Shown one piece after another: positions 54,334 through 63,282 of a DNA stretch of 64,000 nt. The DNA is taken from NCBI GenBank assembly GCA_002337045.1, contig DDFF01000002.1, forward strand, positions 47,989 through 111,988. The letters are read 5' to 3'. The notes under the pieces are model-generated. The model saw nothing but the letters and a program-made list of their open reading frames with translations, made no database searches and was not told where the DNA came from. The translations under genes and the position numbers were made by a program. The stretch comes from Bacteroidetes bacterium UBA1935. Its GTDB lineage: Bacteria > Bacteroidota > Bacteroidia > Chitinophagales > Chitinophagaceae. Every line of letters starts with the position of its first letter. Position 1 is the stretch's first letter.

Positions 54334-55360
54334 ATGTCTGCGGTATGCTTAGTGTTGTGGTGAATTCTGTTTCTGTCTTACTTACATCCAGTAAGTCTGT
54401 ACGGGTAAATAGCAGGTATAGCCTTCGCTTTATGCCCTCCAAACCGAAACCTGTACCGCGGCTTGGCTGATTGTCTTTATCGTAAGGATTGGTAACATTG
54501 ACAATCAGCATTGAGTCTTTCTGGCTGATATCTACACTTATTATTACCTCTCCTGTTTTACAATACAAGCCAAATTTAATGGCATTTTCCATTACAGGCT
54601 GCAGTATGAATGGTGGTATCTCAGCTTTTGGGTCAAAGCTTTTGTTGTATACAATCTTCAACCTGTCGCCAAAGCGTACTGATTCTATAGATAGGTAAGC
54701 TTCGATATATTCTAACTCTTCAGTCAGTGGTATGCGTTCCTGCCCATCGCGCTTCACCGAGCGGCGCAAAAAATCTGAAAGCTTACCAATCATGTCCTGC
54801 GCCTTAGAAGGCTCAATCATTGTCAATGCACTGATAGAGTTGAGGCTGTTATACAAAAAGTGCGGCTGCAATTGCTGGCGCAGCTTGTATAGCTCGGCTT
54901 CGCGGTGCAGGTTGGTAAGGTCGTTTTGTTTCAGAAACTTCTTCTCAATTGTTTCGGCCTCTTTTACTATAGCGCTGTACGTAGCTATCCACCCACATAT
55001 CAGCCAGTTTGAAAAATAGCGTATTGGCATGCTATATGCCAGCCAATCGAGATAATGATGTACTGGATTTTTAAAGATTAGCTTCAATATCATCCATGTG
55101 GTGAAACCACCTGCTATTGCAAAGAAAGTACCTATCAGCAATGCATATAGTGTAACACCAACGCGGGTAGGGTAGGCATTTACCACCAACAACATTCCCC
55201 ATATAGCCAACGACAAAATGCCCATGTTTACAGAGCTATCTATCAGGGCTACATTAAGGCCCAGGCCCTCGTAGTAGAATAGATACCCTGCCTGCAGGCA
55301 CCAGATAATGAATGCCAGCAAGGGTAATAACCAACGCAGATGTTTGTTGATTAATGCCAA
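54326..55360 (-). CDS. LytS-type sensor histidine kinase
   Basis: 344 aa with four membrane segments and a cytoplasmic His_kinase domain: H-box LQPHFLYNSLNSIS, then an HATPase part with QPVMENAIKFGL and GTGFGLEGIKRRL. It is the sensor of the LytTR regulator encoded downstream. The 5' end overlaps a DUF4288 gene by 10 bp. Confidence 0.93.
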   Translation of the reverse strand: MALINKHLRWLLPLLAFIIWCLQAGYLFYYEGLGLNVALIDSSVNMGILSLAIWGMLLVVNAYPTRVGVTLYALLIGTFFAIAGGFTTWMILKLIFKNPVHHYLDWLAYSMPIRYFSNWLICGWIATYSAIVKEAETIEKKFLKQNDLTNLHREAELYKLRQQLQPHFLYNSLNSISALTMIEPSKAQDMIGKLSDFLRRSVKRDGQERIPLTEELEYIEAYLSIESVRFGDRLKIVYNKSFDPKAEIPPFILQPVMENAIKFGLYCKTGEVIISVDISQKDSMLIVNVTNPYDKDNQPSRGTGFGLEGIKRRLYLLFTRTDLLDVSKTETEFTTTLSIPQTYA

Positions 55361-55686
55361 GTATCTGCTTTTTTGTTTTTAGCTATTTCAGGTTCAGACC
55401 ACAGGGGAGAAGCTATGGGTTCTACTTCTCTTACAGAAGAGAATAGCAGACTACCATGTTTTACATCTACTTCCTGCAGGTCTTTTACCGCCACCAGTTC
55501 CCAAGATACGGTGCGGCCATGCCTGTCTACAAATGTTGCTTCTTCTTCTTTTGCCACAACCCTTGCCTGAAATAATGCTTCCCTTATTTCATCGGCAAAT
55601 ACAAGCCTCCATTGTTCTTCATATTGCTCGGTCGAAACACCGTCGCATTTAATTCTGTAAATAATCTGTGCAGTATAGGCTTTCAT
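55351..55686 (-). CDS. DUF4288 family protein
   Basis: 111 aa, soluble. Features (QWRLVFADEIREALFQARVVA, TVSWELVAVKDL) match DUF4288 as I recall it; function unknown. Its gene overlaps the LytS-type kinase gene by 10 bp and is the first of that operon, so it may belong to the same response. Confidence 0.8.
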   Translation of the reverse strand: MKAYTAQIIYRIKCDGVSTEQYEEQWRLVFADEIREALFQARVVAKEEEATFVDRHGRTVSWELVAVKDLQEVDVKHGSLLFSSVREVEPIASPLWSEPEIAKNKKADTWH

Positions 55687-55699
55687 AACCTGTGTGTAT

Positions 55700-55728
55700 T
55701 AAAAACACCCGAAATAATCATCGGGTGT
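55700..55728 (-). terminator. Hairpin between the DUF4288 and LiaF-like genes
   Basis: Perfect 8-bp stem ACACCCGA / TCGGGTGT with an 8-nt loop. The minus-strand T-run (TTTTT, 55701-55705 complemented) follows, so it probably ends the LiaF-like transcript. Confidence 0.75.
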
Positions 55729-55735
55729 GGTGTTT

Positions 55736-56494
55736 TTAGTAAGATTTAATTTCAATGCTGCCAAAGCTGCACGAACCTCTCAACACAAGCACTTTCTTTT
55801 CTTCAGATGCAGATGTATTCATCCTCATTGCCCTTCGGTCTTCTACACTACCCAGTGTAGGCTGAATCTCATTCTTGATTTCCCAGTGAGAAGGTACTAT
55901 CAATTCTACTCCGCCAAAAGCCACATTACAGTTCAGTGCCATTGTACCTGTACCATCTGCCTGCACCATGTTTACCTCTACACCACCAAATGTAGCACTG
56001 ATGTTTCCCCCCTTAAAATCTTTAGATGTTACTATTTCCTTTCTTCCCGCAAATGTTACTTCTATGTTCAGCTCATTTTCATTATTGGTAACTACCTGCA
56101 TATGGTTTTTGTATGCAGTATTTTTTTTTCTGCTGTTCAGCACCATTACCACACCACCAATTATCAGTGCCAGTGGCAGCACTAAGTTTGATGAATTGGT
56201 TTCCCCTATCATAAACTCGGGTATCAGGTGCGCACCACCAATCAGTGATAATATCCACCATGCATGGCCTTGAAAACGTTTCTTAATACCGATAAGCATA
56301 CCTACCGCTATCAGCACTACCGGCCACAGCGTATGCCAGTCAAAATAAAGACCAAGAACTTTTTTAGCGAAAAGTAAAACACCCAACAAGGCAATTGCTA
56401 CACCGAACCATACTTTATCGCCATTGTGGCGAGGGCGGCGGTAGCGCCCCATATTGTCATATTGTTTCCAGTCCTGAATATTATGTTTCATCAC
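55736..56494 (-). CDS. LiaF-like membrane protein (DUF5668 plus LiaF C-terminal domain)
   Basis: 252 aa. Four hydrophobic segments occupy the N-terminal half (VWFGVAIALLGVLLFAKK, WPVVLIAVGMLIGI), followed by a beta-helical C-terminal domain like the cell-wall-active antibiotics response domain of LiaF (VTFAGRKEIVTSKDFKGG, LNCNVAFGGVELIVP). In Firmicutes LiaF restrains a two-component system. Its position upstream of a LytS/LytTR pair on the same strand suggests a similar role; inference. Confidence 0.8.
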   Translation of the reverse strand: MMKHNIQDWKQYDNMGRYRRPRHNGDKVWFGVAIALLGVLLFAKKVLGLYFDWHTLWPVVLIAVGMLIGIKKRFQGHAWWILSLIGGAHLIPEFMIGETNSSNLVLPLALIIGGVVMVLNSRKKNTAYKNHMQVVTNNENELNIEVTFAGRKEIVTSKDFKGGNISATFGGVEVNMVQADGTGTMALNCNVAFGGVELIVPSHWEIKNEIQPTLGSVEDRRAMRMNTSASEEKKVLVLRGSCSFGSIEIKSY

Positions 56495-56614
56495 AAATCG
56501 TATTTATGATGTAAAAGTATATCCCCCGAATAGCTATGTAAAGCTCTATTAGGCTAAAAAGATGTGTTTGTCGGTAAACGTCCCCGATTGGTCGGTAAAA
56601 GAGAATGAGAATAA

Positions 56615-57664
56615 TTAACTAAGCTTGTCAGGTGTCCAGTTCAGCTTAGGGAAAGTCTTTTTGCGCAAGGAAAAATATTGCCAAACAATGCTTTTGCTAT
56701 AGATGCCGCTCATATTGCGGTAGGTTATCAGTTTTTTTGCTTCTTTGCGGCGTTGCAGCCATTTGCCTATACTGCCGTAGAAGTGAAAATGCGCTTTGAT
56801 GATAGTGAAAGTTTCTTTGAATTTGCCCCCGGCCATCATTTGCAGGCCTGCTACGCCATCCAGTACCAGGCGCAATGGGAATAACCATAGCAGTTTTGAG
56901 GTGCGTTCGTTTTTGGTAAGCAGTATAAGGCTGTTGCGGAAGTTGTAATAAAGCTTTTGCGGGCTGCCATAGCTGATGACACTACCACCCACGTGATACA
57001 CCGTAGATTGACCTATATAACCAATCTTGTACCCCATGTTTTTGAGTCTCCAGCACAGGTCTACTTCCTCCATGTGTGCGTATAGGTCATTGTCCAGACC
57101 CCCTGCTTTGTGATACAGGTCTGCGCGTACCATCAGGCATCCACCGGAAGCCCAGAAAACTTCTATATCATCGTTGTACTGCCCTTCATCTTTTTCTAAT
57201 GTGTTGAAGATGCGCCCACGGCAGAAGAGGTAGCCCAGATTGTCCATAAAACCGCCGCCTGCACCTGCATACTCAAAGTATTCGCGCTCTCTCCAATATC
57301 TGATTTTAGGCTGGCAGGCTGCTAATCCCTGATAGCGCTGCATAGCATGCAGCAGTGGAGGATACCAGCCTTGCGTTACTTCAAAATCTGAACTTAAAAG
57401 GATGTAATACTTAGCCTGTATCTGTTTGAGGGCTTCTGCATAGCCATTAGAAAACCCTCTGTTAACACCTATTTGCAGTGTTTGTACAGAGGGATAATTA
57501 TCTTTCAGGTACTGATACGTATCGTCTGTAGACGCATTATCTACAACTATTACATCATACCCTGTATGTGCTTCTGATACAATAAGTGGAAGAAACTGCT
57601 CGTGCCATTTTTTGCCATTATAGCTGAGTATGACAACAGCGGTGTCTTGCTGGCAAATAATCAT
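56615..57664 (-). CDS. Family 2 glycosyltransferase
   Basis: 349 aa, GT-A fold: VIVVDNASTDDTYQYL at the N-terminus, the DxD-position LLSSDFEVT, and the catalytic EEVDLCWRLKNMGYKIGY. A hydrophobic segment near 255-275 may be peripheral to the membrane. It probably acts in cell-surface polysaccharide synthesis. A small membrane protein gene lies 16 bp upstream on the same strand. Confidence 0.9.
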   Translation of the reverse strand: MIICQQDTAVVILSYNGKKWHEQFLPLIVSEAHTGYDVIVVDNASTDDTYQYLKDNYPSVQTLQIGVNRGFSNGYAEALKQIQAKYYILLSSDFEVTQGWYPPLLHAMQRYQGLAACQPKIRYWREREYFEYAGAGGGFMDNLGYLFCRGRIFNTLEKDEGQYNDDIEVFWASGGCLMVRADLYHKAGGLDNDLYAHMEEVDLCWRLKNMGYKIGYIGQSTVYHVGGSVISYGSPQKLYYNFRNSLILLTKNERTSKLLWLFPLRLVLDGVAGLQMMAGGKFKETFTIIKAHFHFYGSIGKWLQRRKEAKKLITYRNMSGIYSKSIVWQYFSLRKKTFPKLNWTPDKLS

Positions 57665-57680
57665 TGCTTGGTGCTAATGA

Positions 57681-57914
57681 TTATTTGTACTTAGGATCGT
57701 ACAAAGTATTTTCAGGTGCTTTGGCAGCTTCGTCTTTAGTGTTTTTGAACTTGTGTTCGTACAAGTTGTAACAGCCAGCCCATGAGAAAATAAATATGCC
57801 GAAGAAAAACAGCAGGAATAAAAAGCGTGATTTAGACGGCTTACTCAATTCGATATCAGCCGGGTTGTCCAAATCTACATGTGCGTCGTGTGTATGTTCC
57901 TGGTTGTGTTGCAT
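57681..57914 (-). CDS. Small single-pass membrane protein
   Basis: 77 aa: an acidic, His-containing N-terminus (HNQEHTHDAHVDLDNPADIE), one membrane helix (FLFLLFFFGIFIFSWAGCY) and a basic-acidic tail. Probably co-transcribed with the glycosyltransferase. The divergent kinase promoter lies between 57914 and 58008. Confidence 0.6.
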   Translation of the reverse strand: MQHNQEHTHDAHVDLDNPADIELSKPSKSRFLFLLFFFGIFIFSWAGCYNLYEHKFKNTKDEAAKAPENTLYDPKYK

Positions 57915-58007
57915 TTTGAAAAGAAAGTAATTTTCGCTGACAAAAATAATAGTTATTCGGTCAAAATCATAATATTTTTACGACGATTTCGTTTTTTAAA
58001 AGCCATT

Positions 58008-59144
58008 ATGCGCCAATATTTTAACTGGAAAACATATCTGATAATTGCTGCTATGTGTATAGTGGGGGCATCTCTGTACTATACCAACCAATTGGCGGCA
58101 AAACTGGCTGATGAAGAACGTAAGAATATAGGGCAACTAGTAGAAGCACTGAAGATTTTAAATACTACAGAAGACCCTACAGCCCTGCAATTAGCAAGTC
58201 TGGTAATAGAGCAGAATAAGACTATACCATTAATATTAACCGACGAGAAGGGGCTTCTTGTAAGTAGCATTAATCTTGACTCCAATAAGATAAAGAAGAG
58301 CCCTGCTTATACAAACGAAATGTTAGCCAGATTCAAGGAGTTGCATATGCCGATTGTATTTGAGTACAGTGGTGGTAGACAACATGTGTATTACGGGGAG
58401 TCGAGCCTGTTGACTCAATTGCGTTATTACCCATATATACAGCTTACTATCATCATCCTGTTTCTGGCTATAGTATTAATAGCTTTATCGTCTGCACATA
58501 GGTCGTTGCAAAACCAGGTATGGGTGGGGCTGTCTAAAGAAACTGCCCATCAGTTAGGCACGCCATTAAGCTCTATAGAAGGCTGGCTGGAATTACTGAA
58601 AGATAGCGAAGAGAATGCAGAGGCTGTTAGTGAAATGCAAAAAGACCTTGACAGGCTGAAGCTGGTGGCAGACCGTTTTGGTAAAGTAGGTAGTGCGCCA
58701 CAGCTGGAAGAGGAAAACCTGATAATCCGCTTACAGAATATGGTTGACTATATGCAGAAGCGTGCGCCTAGCAAAGTCTCCATCAGCTTGACAACTAACA
58801 ATACAGATGTGCCTGTAAATATAAGCGGCCCGCTATTTGATTGGGTAATAGAAAACCTGATGCGCAACGCACTGGATGCCATGGATGGCAAAGGTGAAAT
58901 AGAAGTGCGCATACAGGATAATAAACAACAGGTAATAGTAGACGTATCTGACACCGGCAAAGGAATTTTGAAGCATCAGATAAAAAAGATTTTCGATCCG
59001 GGCTTTACTACCAAAAAAAGAGGGTGGGGGCTTGGTTTGTCTTTATCTAAGCGGATAGTAGAAAAGTATCACCACGGATCGCTGTTTGTGAAACAATCTG
59101 AATTCGGTAAGGGCACTACTTTCCGAATCTTACTGAGGCGCTAA
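58008..59144 (+). CDS. Sensor histidine kinase
   Basis: The ATG at 58008 (MRQYFNWKTYLIIAAM) begins with the first membrane helix; upstream residues in the open frame would overlap the divergent gene and look non-coding. That gives 378 aa. Two membrane segments enclose a short periplasmic sensor, then the H-box KETAHQLGTPLSS, N-box VIENLMRNALDAM, G1 DTGKGI and G2 GWGLGLSLSKRI. No response regulator is adjacent. A tRNA gene starts 64 bp downstream. Confidence 0.92.
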   Translation: MRQYFNWKTYLIIAAMCIVGASLYYTNQLAAKLADEERKNIGQLVEALKILNTTEDPTALQLASLVIEQNKTIPLILTDEKGLLVSSINLDSNKIKKSPAYTNEMLARFKELHMPIVFEYSGGRQHVYYGESSLLTQLRYYPYIQLTIIILFLAIVLIALSSAHRSLQNQVWVGLSKETAHQLGTPLSSIEGWLELLKDSEENAEAVSEMQKDLDRLKLVADRFGKVGSAPQLEEENLIIRLQNMVDYMQKRAPSKVSISLTTNNTDVPVNISGPLFDWVIENLMRNALDAMDGKGEIEVRIQDNKQQVIVDVSDTGKGILKHQIKKIFDPGFTTKKRGWGLGLSLSKRIVEKYHHGSLFVKQSEFGKGTTFRILLRR

Positions 59145-59164
59145 TATTTTTTTATTTACATTTT

Positions 59165-60865
59165 TCATTTTTGAGTTTTCCATTTACATTTGCAGTCCTT
59201 CAAAAGATGCGGCGATGGCGAAACTGGTAGACGCACTACTTTGAGGTGGTAGCGCCCGAAAGGGTGTGGGAGTTCGAATCTCCTTTGCCGCACTAAAGGA
59301 GACAAACAGGCATCATCCCCTGTTTGTCTTTTTTCATTATCGGCTGTATTGCCTGACAGTTCAGCGATTAGCTCAAAAATAATATTCACTCTATCGGTTC
59401 GAAGTAAGCCTGTTTTCTTGTCAAACATGATTCCTTCGGGGAATACCAATTTTTGCAGCTTTTCTTTATGTTCAATATCCGCAGCATTCCATTCTGTAGC
59501 GAGGTTCATAGAAATATCCAAAGCCTTTTCTAAAACAGCAATTGGGTTCGAAACCTTATTTTCTATTTTAGATAATTGTGAAGCTATTTCCTGTTGCTGT
59601 ACAAGGAACTTAGAACGGAATTTCTCGTAAGTCCCCTTAGACATTTCCTTATTGATAAAATAGCTTTCCTCTATACTTTCCAGTTTTTCCTCAATCGCAG
59701 CTAACTGTTTTTTGTACTCTTTTTCCAGTTCAATGCGCTCCCTATTAATATCCATCCAAACAGATTCCATCATAGCGAGTAAAGGTGCTTTCAGTTCAGT
59801 ACGAATACAATATCGTTCCATCAACCCAATAAATTGCTTATGTATCCCGATAGCACTTTGGTTGCATTTACAACCCTTGGTTCTGCATTTATAATACCAT
59901 AACCCCTTTGTTTTAACGATATAGCCGGTAAAAGGTTGGTTACAATCACTGCACCGAATGAATACCTTTAATGGAACCTTATCCTGTAATTTCTTATGAG
60001 GCACCCCATATCCCGGGTTATGGCGATGTATTTCATTGACCTGTAAAAAAAGTGCCTTAGAAATAAGTATCTCATGTGTACCCTCCACAAGCTGTCCTTC
60101 CAACATACTATGGCTTAACAAACCACAATAAAAAGGGTTTTTGAATATTTTGGTAAGATGCTGCTTGTTCAGCTTTATTCCCAAACCGCGTAACCGTTCC
60201 AGAATAGCCTCATTTTTCATACCCTCACTTTTCCAGACGAATGCTTTTTTGATTTTTTTACCAATACTATTGATCACTATTTTCCTTACACCATTTGTTT
60301 TGACAATATCATAGCCAATAGGAGGTTTTGCAACCCAAATTCCACGTTTAAACTTCTCTTTCATCCCTGCAATAGAACGTTGTTTTCTAAGCTCATTGTC
60401 ATAGTGAGAGAACAGGAACTGGATATTTTGTTGGAAAATACCACTAGGATTGGAAGTATCTGTTGGTTGTGAAACAGCAAAGATTTCTACCCCGTATTTG
60501 ATTCTTAATTCTTCAGCCAGTTTGATGGCAGCACCACCTGTACGGCTGAAACGGTCCAGCATATAAACAAGGATATGGGTTATTTTACCCTTGTTCTTTT
60601 TAATAAAATCCAGCATACGCTGAAATTCTTTACGTCCATCCGTTTTAGCACTTTCATAAGTACCCCCAAAATATTCCAGGATTTGTATGTCACCTCTCAA
60701 AGCATGTTCTTCAATAGCTTTTCGCTGAAAATCCAGGGATAAATTAGTATCAGCCTGTTCCTTACTGGATACCCTTGTATATACAACAGCTACTTTAGCT
60801 CCTCCATTATTATGCGTATTTTTCCCCTGTTTGGCAAAATTTGCAAAACTAGACAATGTGTTCAT
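59165..60865 (-). CDS. Large serine site-specific recombinase
   Basis: 566 aa. N-terminal resolvase domain with the nucleophile in VYTRVSSKEQ (Ser about 33-34) and the DRFSRTGG segment; recombinase domain (WVAKPPIGYDI); zinc ribbon with CSDCNQ and CRTKGCKC (about 300-335); coiled-coil tail. The last roughly 40 residues (from RQRRFELPHPFGRYH) are the antisense of the tRNA-Leu gene, so the coding end probably depends on the chromosomal site. It should integrate and excise the element to its right. Confidence 0.9.
   Translation of the reverse strand: MNTLSSFANFAKQGKNTHNNGGAKVAVVYTRVSSKEQADTNLSLDFQRKAIEEHALRGDIQILEYFGGTYESAKTDGRKEFQRMLDFIKKNKGKITHILVYMLDRFSRTGGAAIKLAEELRIKYGVEIFAVSQPTDTSNPSGIFQQNIQFLFSHYDNELRKQRSIAGMKEKFKRGIWVAKPPIGYDIVKTNGVRKIVINSIGKKIKKAFVWKSEGMKNEAILERLRGLGIKLNKQHLTKIFKNPFYCGLLSHSMLEGQLVEGTHEILISKALFLQVNEIHRHNPGYGVPHKKLQDKVPLKVFIRCSDCNQPFTGYIVKTKGLWYYKCRTKGCKCNQSAIGIHKQFIGLMERYCIRTELKAPLLAMMESVWMDINRERIELEKEYKKQLAAIEEKLESIEESYFINKEMSKGTYEKFRSKFLVQQQEIASQLSKIENKVSNPIAVLEKALDISMNLATEWNAADIEHKEKLQKLVFPEGIMFDKKTGLLRTDRVNIIFELIAELSGNTADNEKRQTGDDACLSPLVRQRRFELPHPFGRYHLKVVRLPVSPSPHLLKDCKCKWKTQK
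59185..59192 (+). promoter_or_regulatory. tRNA-Leu -7 promoter box
   Basis: TACATTTG, an exact TAnnTTTG match, 17 bp before the tRNA 5' end. Confidence 0.5.
59209..59292 (+). tRNA. tRNA-Leu (GAG anticodon)
   Basis: An 84-nt class II tRNA. The 7-bp acceptor (GCGGCGA/TTGCCGC with one G-T pair), the D arm (GCG/CGC), the anticodon stem CTACT/GGTAG around loop TTGAGGT (anticodon GAG), a long variable arm and the T arm with TTCGAAT can all be folded. The discriminator base is A; CCA is not encoded. Confidence 0.95.
59300..59334 (+). terminator. Strong terminator downstream of tRNA-Leu
   Basis: Perfect 11-bp stem AGACAAACAGG / CCTGTTTGTCT with an 8-nt loop, followed by six T. It lies inside the antisense recombinase frame. 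Confidence 0.85.
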
Positions 60866-60908
60866 AAGTATTTTTTGTGTTCACTGTAAATATATAACTA
60901 ATTGACAA

Positions 60909-61094
60909 TCAATTATTTGTATTTATTTTAGATATATTTGTTGCCAATATTTTAGCAAGGGTTGTCAGGCCGTTTATAATCTCAATAGCCTGTTCGTTGT
61001 TATAGTGGGAACACCCCTTAAAAGAACGTAGCCAATCCGGTGTATATCCGGATTGGCTACTGTCAACAGCCGAAGGGTTTTCTTGTAGGTACAT
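60909..61094 (-). CDS. Small hypothetical protein of the element
   Basis: 61 aa, upstream of the recombinase on the same strand (43 bp gap). It starts MYLQENPSAVDSSQ and has a predicted helical end (NEQAIEIINGLTTLAKILA). No family recognised; coding status moderate. Confidence 0.45.
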   Translation of the reverse strand: MYLQENPSAVDSSQSGYTPDWLRSFKGCSHYNNEQAIEIINGLTTLAKILATNISKINTNN

Positions 61095-61271
61095 AGAATT
61101 GGAGTGATTTTATAATGTGGAATTTGATATAGCCGTTCAGTATTCCATCAGTATATACTTGTTGCCTGATAGGTAGCTGGTAAATGGTTTGAAGTATGAA
61201 AACAGAAGATTCTTTCCAGATAACTACTAAATCCTATTATCGCTAAATGAATATCCCGATAGTTGAAGGTG

Positions 61272-61487
61272 TCAGCTGTGTTTAGCTGGCATTTCTTCCA
61301 AATACTCATCTACATAGTCATGAATCTTATGGATGATAGAACGCTCAGATTTATCGTATGTAATATCCAGAGTAACGGATGGTTCTGCATTGTTTGAAGC
61401 AATAATTTCATGCTGAAGGTCATTGTCGATGATCAAGTCAGCAATAGCAGGGAGTGCTGCAAATGGCACTTTGATTGTTCTATTCAT
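61272..61487 (-). CDS. Small hypothetical protein of the element
   Basis: 71 aa from the ATG at 61487 (MNRTIKVPFAALPAIADL); the frame is open upstream to 61544 but without a sensible leader. Acidic, soluble. It may be a small accessory or regulatory protein. The 61095-61271 gap holds nothing that I can identify. Confidence 0.5.
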   Translation of the reverse strand: MNRTIKVPFAALPAIADLIIDNDLQHEIIASNNAEPSVTLDITYDKSERSIIHKIHDYVDEYLEEMPAKHS

Positions 61488-61576
61488 AGGTTGAAAATTG
61501 TTAGTGATTTTTTGTAGATGAAAGCGATATACATGCTTACACAATCATAGGAATGCTTGAAGCATAATAAGCCATG

Positions 61577-61816
61577 TTATGGCTCCCCTAATAATTCAAC
61601 AATCATACTAACATCTGATTTAAGCAGATAGCGTTTTCTGTGTATGCTTTCCAAGAACTGTTTGTGGGAAGTGTGCAACTTAAGCCATCGCCGGAAATTC
61701 TGTGCAGCATTATCAGCAGAGCTGTCCGGAAAATACATCTGTGCCAGTTCTTTGCGCGAATACGATTTTAGTTCAAAATGAGAGGTGGCATTGTTCGTTG
61801 TGCTTTGTTGTAGCAT
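61577..61816 (-). CDS. DUF4248-family small protein 1
   Basis: 79 aa with the family signature FELKSYSRKELAQMYFPD, then QNFRRWLK and a terminal LLGEP. DUF4248 proteins are small, Bacteroidota-restricted and often in mobile elements; their role is not established. A paralogue is encoded divergently at 62102-62305. The 285-bp gap between them contains the second gene's promoter and nothing else I recognise. Confidence 0.8.
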   Translation of the reverse strand: MLQQSTTNNATSHFELKSYSRKELAQMYFPDSSADNAAQNFRRWLKLHTSHKQFLESIHRKRYLLKSDVSMIVELLGEP

Positions 61817-62079
61817 AGTATGTTCTTTTAGAGTATTCGGTAACTATTTATTCCTGTAGAAAGGTCAACAGGCGGATGTTGATGTCTGAAGACCTGAAAT
61901 GATGCAGGAAAAAGTAATTGAGGAAACAAACTTAGAACCAATCAAAATAAGGTTGAAGCTCTTTGCTACTCTATGTTAGCCGATGACGCCCTTTAACATA
62001 ATTTTAGAATCGAAAACCGATGTGCAAAAAAATCCTTCTAATATATTATACAAACTATCCGTTGATTAGGGCTATCTGA

Positions 62080-62087
62080 TATTTTTG
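62080..62087 (+). promoter_or_regulatory. -7 promoter box of the second DUF4248 gene
   Basis: TATTTTTG, an exact TAnnTTTG match, 15 bp before the ATG, giving a very short leader. Confidence 0.5.
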
Positions 62088-62101
62088 CCGAAACAGCTAT
62101 C

Positions 62102-62305
62102 ATGTTTGAGTTGAGATCATATTCGCGCAAAGAACTTGCTTTGTTATATTTCCCTGATAACACACCCAAGGCAGCGAGTCAAAATTTCAGACGTTTATTG
62201 AAAGAGAAGCCTGTTGGTTCTGCATTACTACAGTTATTGTCATATCGTAAGTACTTTACCGAGGTAGAAGTGAGGCGAATTACAGCCTTATTGGGAGAGC
62301 CGTAA
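62102..62305 (+). CDS. DUF4248-family small protein 2
   Basis: 67 aa: FELRSYSRKELALLYFPD, then SQNFRRLLKE, ending TALLGEP. It aligns along its whole length with the product of 61577-61816 and lacks that protein's 13-residue N-terminal extension. The two genes are head to head. Confidence 0.8.
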   Translation: MFELRSYSRKELALLYFPDNTPKAASQNFRRLLKEKPVGSALLQLLSYRKYFTEVEVRRITALLGEP

Positions 62306-62336
62306 ACGTTTATGAAGTTTTAGTAAGGCTCACATA

Positions 62337-62437
62337 TTACACGCTGTAATGAAACCATTACAGATTTGAGGCAGTTTGATACGGAAAAAGCTTTAATTAC
62401 GTGCTCATTACATAGTTTGTAATGAAAACTGTTACAA
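62337..62437. repeat. Two copies of a TTACA...TGTAATGAAA...TTACA repeat
   Basis: Copy 1 at 62337-62363 and copy 2 at 62408-62437 share TTACA, then TGTAATGAAA, then TTACA, each preceded by GCTCA. Starts are 71 bp apart, each copy is partly palindromic, and both lie in the otherwise empty 62306-62603 gap. They could be an operator pair. Confidence 0.45.
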
Positions 62438-62603
62438 AAAGAATCGGTTCTATCATATTTGTTATAATAATCAGATTGATGTAGCAAAAAATAAGACGTT
62501 GGAAGAGGTGAAGGAGTGCAGCACCACCTGAATTTTTTTCAAAATGGATATAAGAATGGATTTTGGATCAACCTTATTACAGATAAACACAAATACTACT
62601 CTG

Positions 62604-62851
62604 TTAAGCGGCTTTTGTGTTTATTAAAAGAATATTTTTAGGTATTCTGGCTTGGGCGATTTGTATGCTAAAGTTTTTGCCAGCTTTAAATCTAGGGACT
62701 TTGGTTGCTTTGATCTTAATAATTGTTCCGGTTTGTCGGTTACAACCATTATGTGCGGCACGTTTGCTAAGGGTAAAATTGCCAAAGCTAACAAGCGATG
62801 CAGTATTGCCTTTTTCAGTGCACCATTAACTGCATCTGGTAAAAGAGTACA
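62604..62851 (-). pseudogene. Broken HU-family DNA-binding gene
   Basis: On the minus strand the frame reads TASLVSFGNFTLSKRAA, HNGCNRQTGTIIKIKATKVP and FKAGK, clear HU signatures. The upstream part (DAVNGALKK) lies in another frame; restoring one A in the AAAAA run would join them. The N-terminal 30 residues of HU are missing and the C-terminus reads about 20 residues past the normal end. It is almost certainly inactive. Confidence 0.75.
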
Positions 62852-62911
62852 ATATATTATCTGAACTCAAATAATACATGCACAGGGCCAACCAGGTAAA
62901 TGGTAGACCAA

Positions 62912-63212
62912 TGCTGCTGCAGGTCCAATGGAAAATTGAACGCTACCATCGTTCCATGAAAATGTGGTTAAGCTGGATAACTATTATTATCCGGAACACA
63001 TAAAGGATGCACACGAGCAATTTAGTCATTAATACAATCATCAGTATTATTATGAGTCACTCAATAACCTGACACCGGCAGATGTATGCTATTGTAGAGG
63101 TGATGCCATACTGAAAGCGAGAGAACGCATCAAACAGAAAACCTTTGAACGAAGAAGGATGTATGTACAGCAGAAAAGAAGCCATCACATAAAAACAAAA
63201 AACTTTATTTAA
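62912..63212 (+). pseudogene. Transposase C-terminal remnant (IS3/IS481-type integrase core)
   Basis: KIERYHRSMK continues after a one-base shift as NVVKLDNYYYPEH, then, past a TAA, YNHQYYYESLNNLTPADV and ILKARERIKQKTFERRR. This is the end of an rve-type transposase. One frameshift in an A run and one stop make it non-functional; the catalytic Asp-Asp part is absent. Confidence 0.75.
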
Positions 63213-63282
63213 CTTCAAAAAATCAAGAAATACTATCTAACAGAAAGTACACTTTATCTTTATTATATAAATTTATACGAAT

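Noticed and set aside
62617..62864. Plus-strand open frames of about 70 codons
   Set aside because: The minus strand carries recognisable HU sequence; the plus-strand frames are its shadow.
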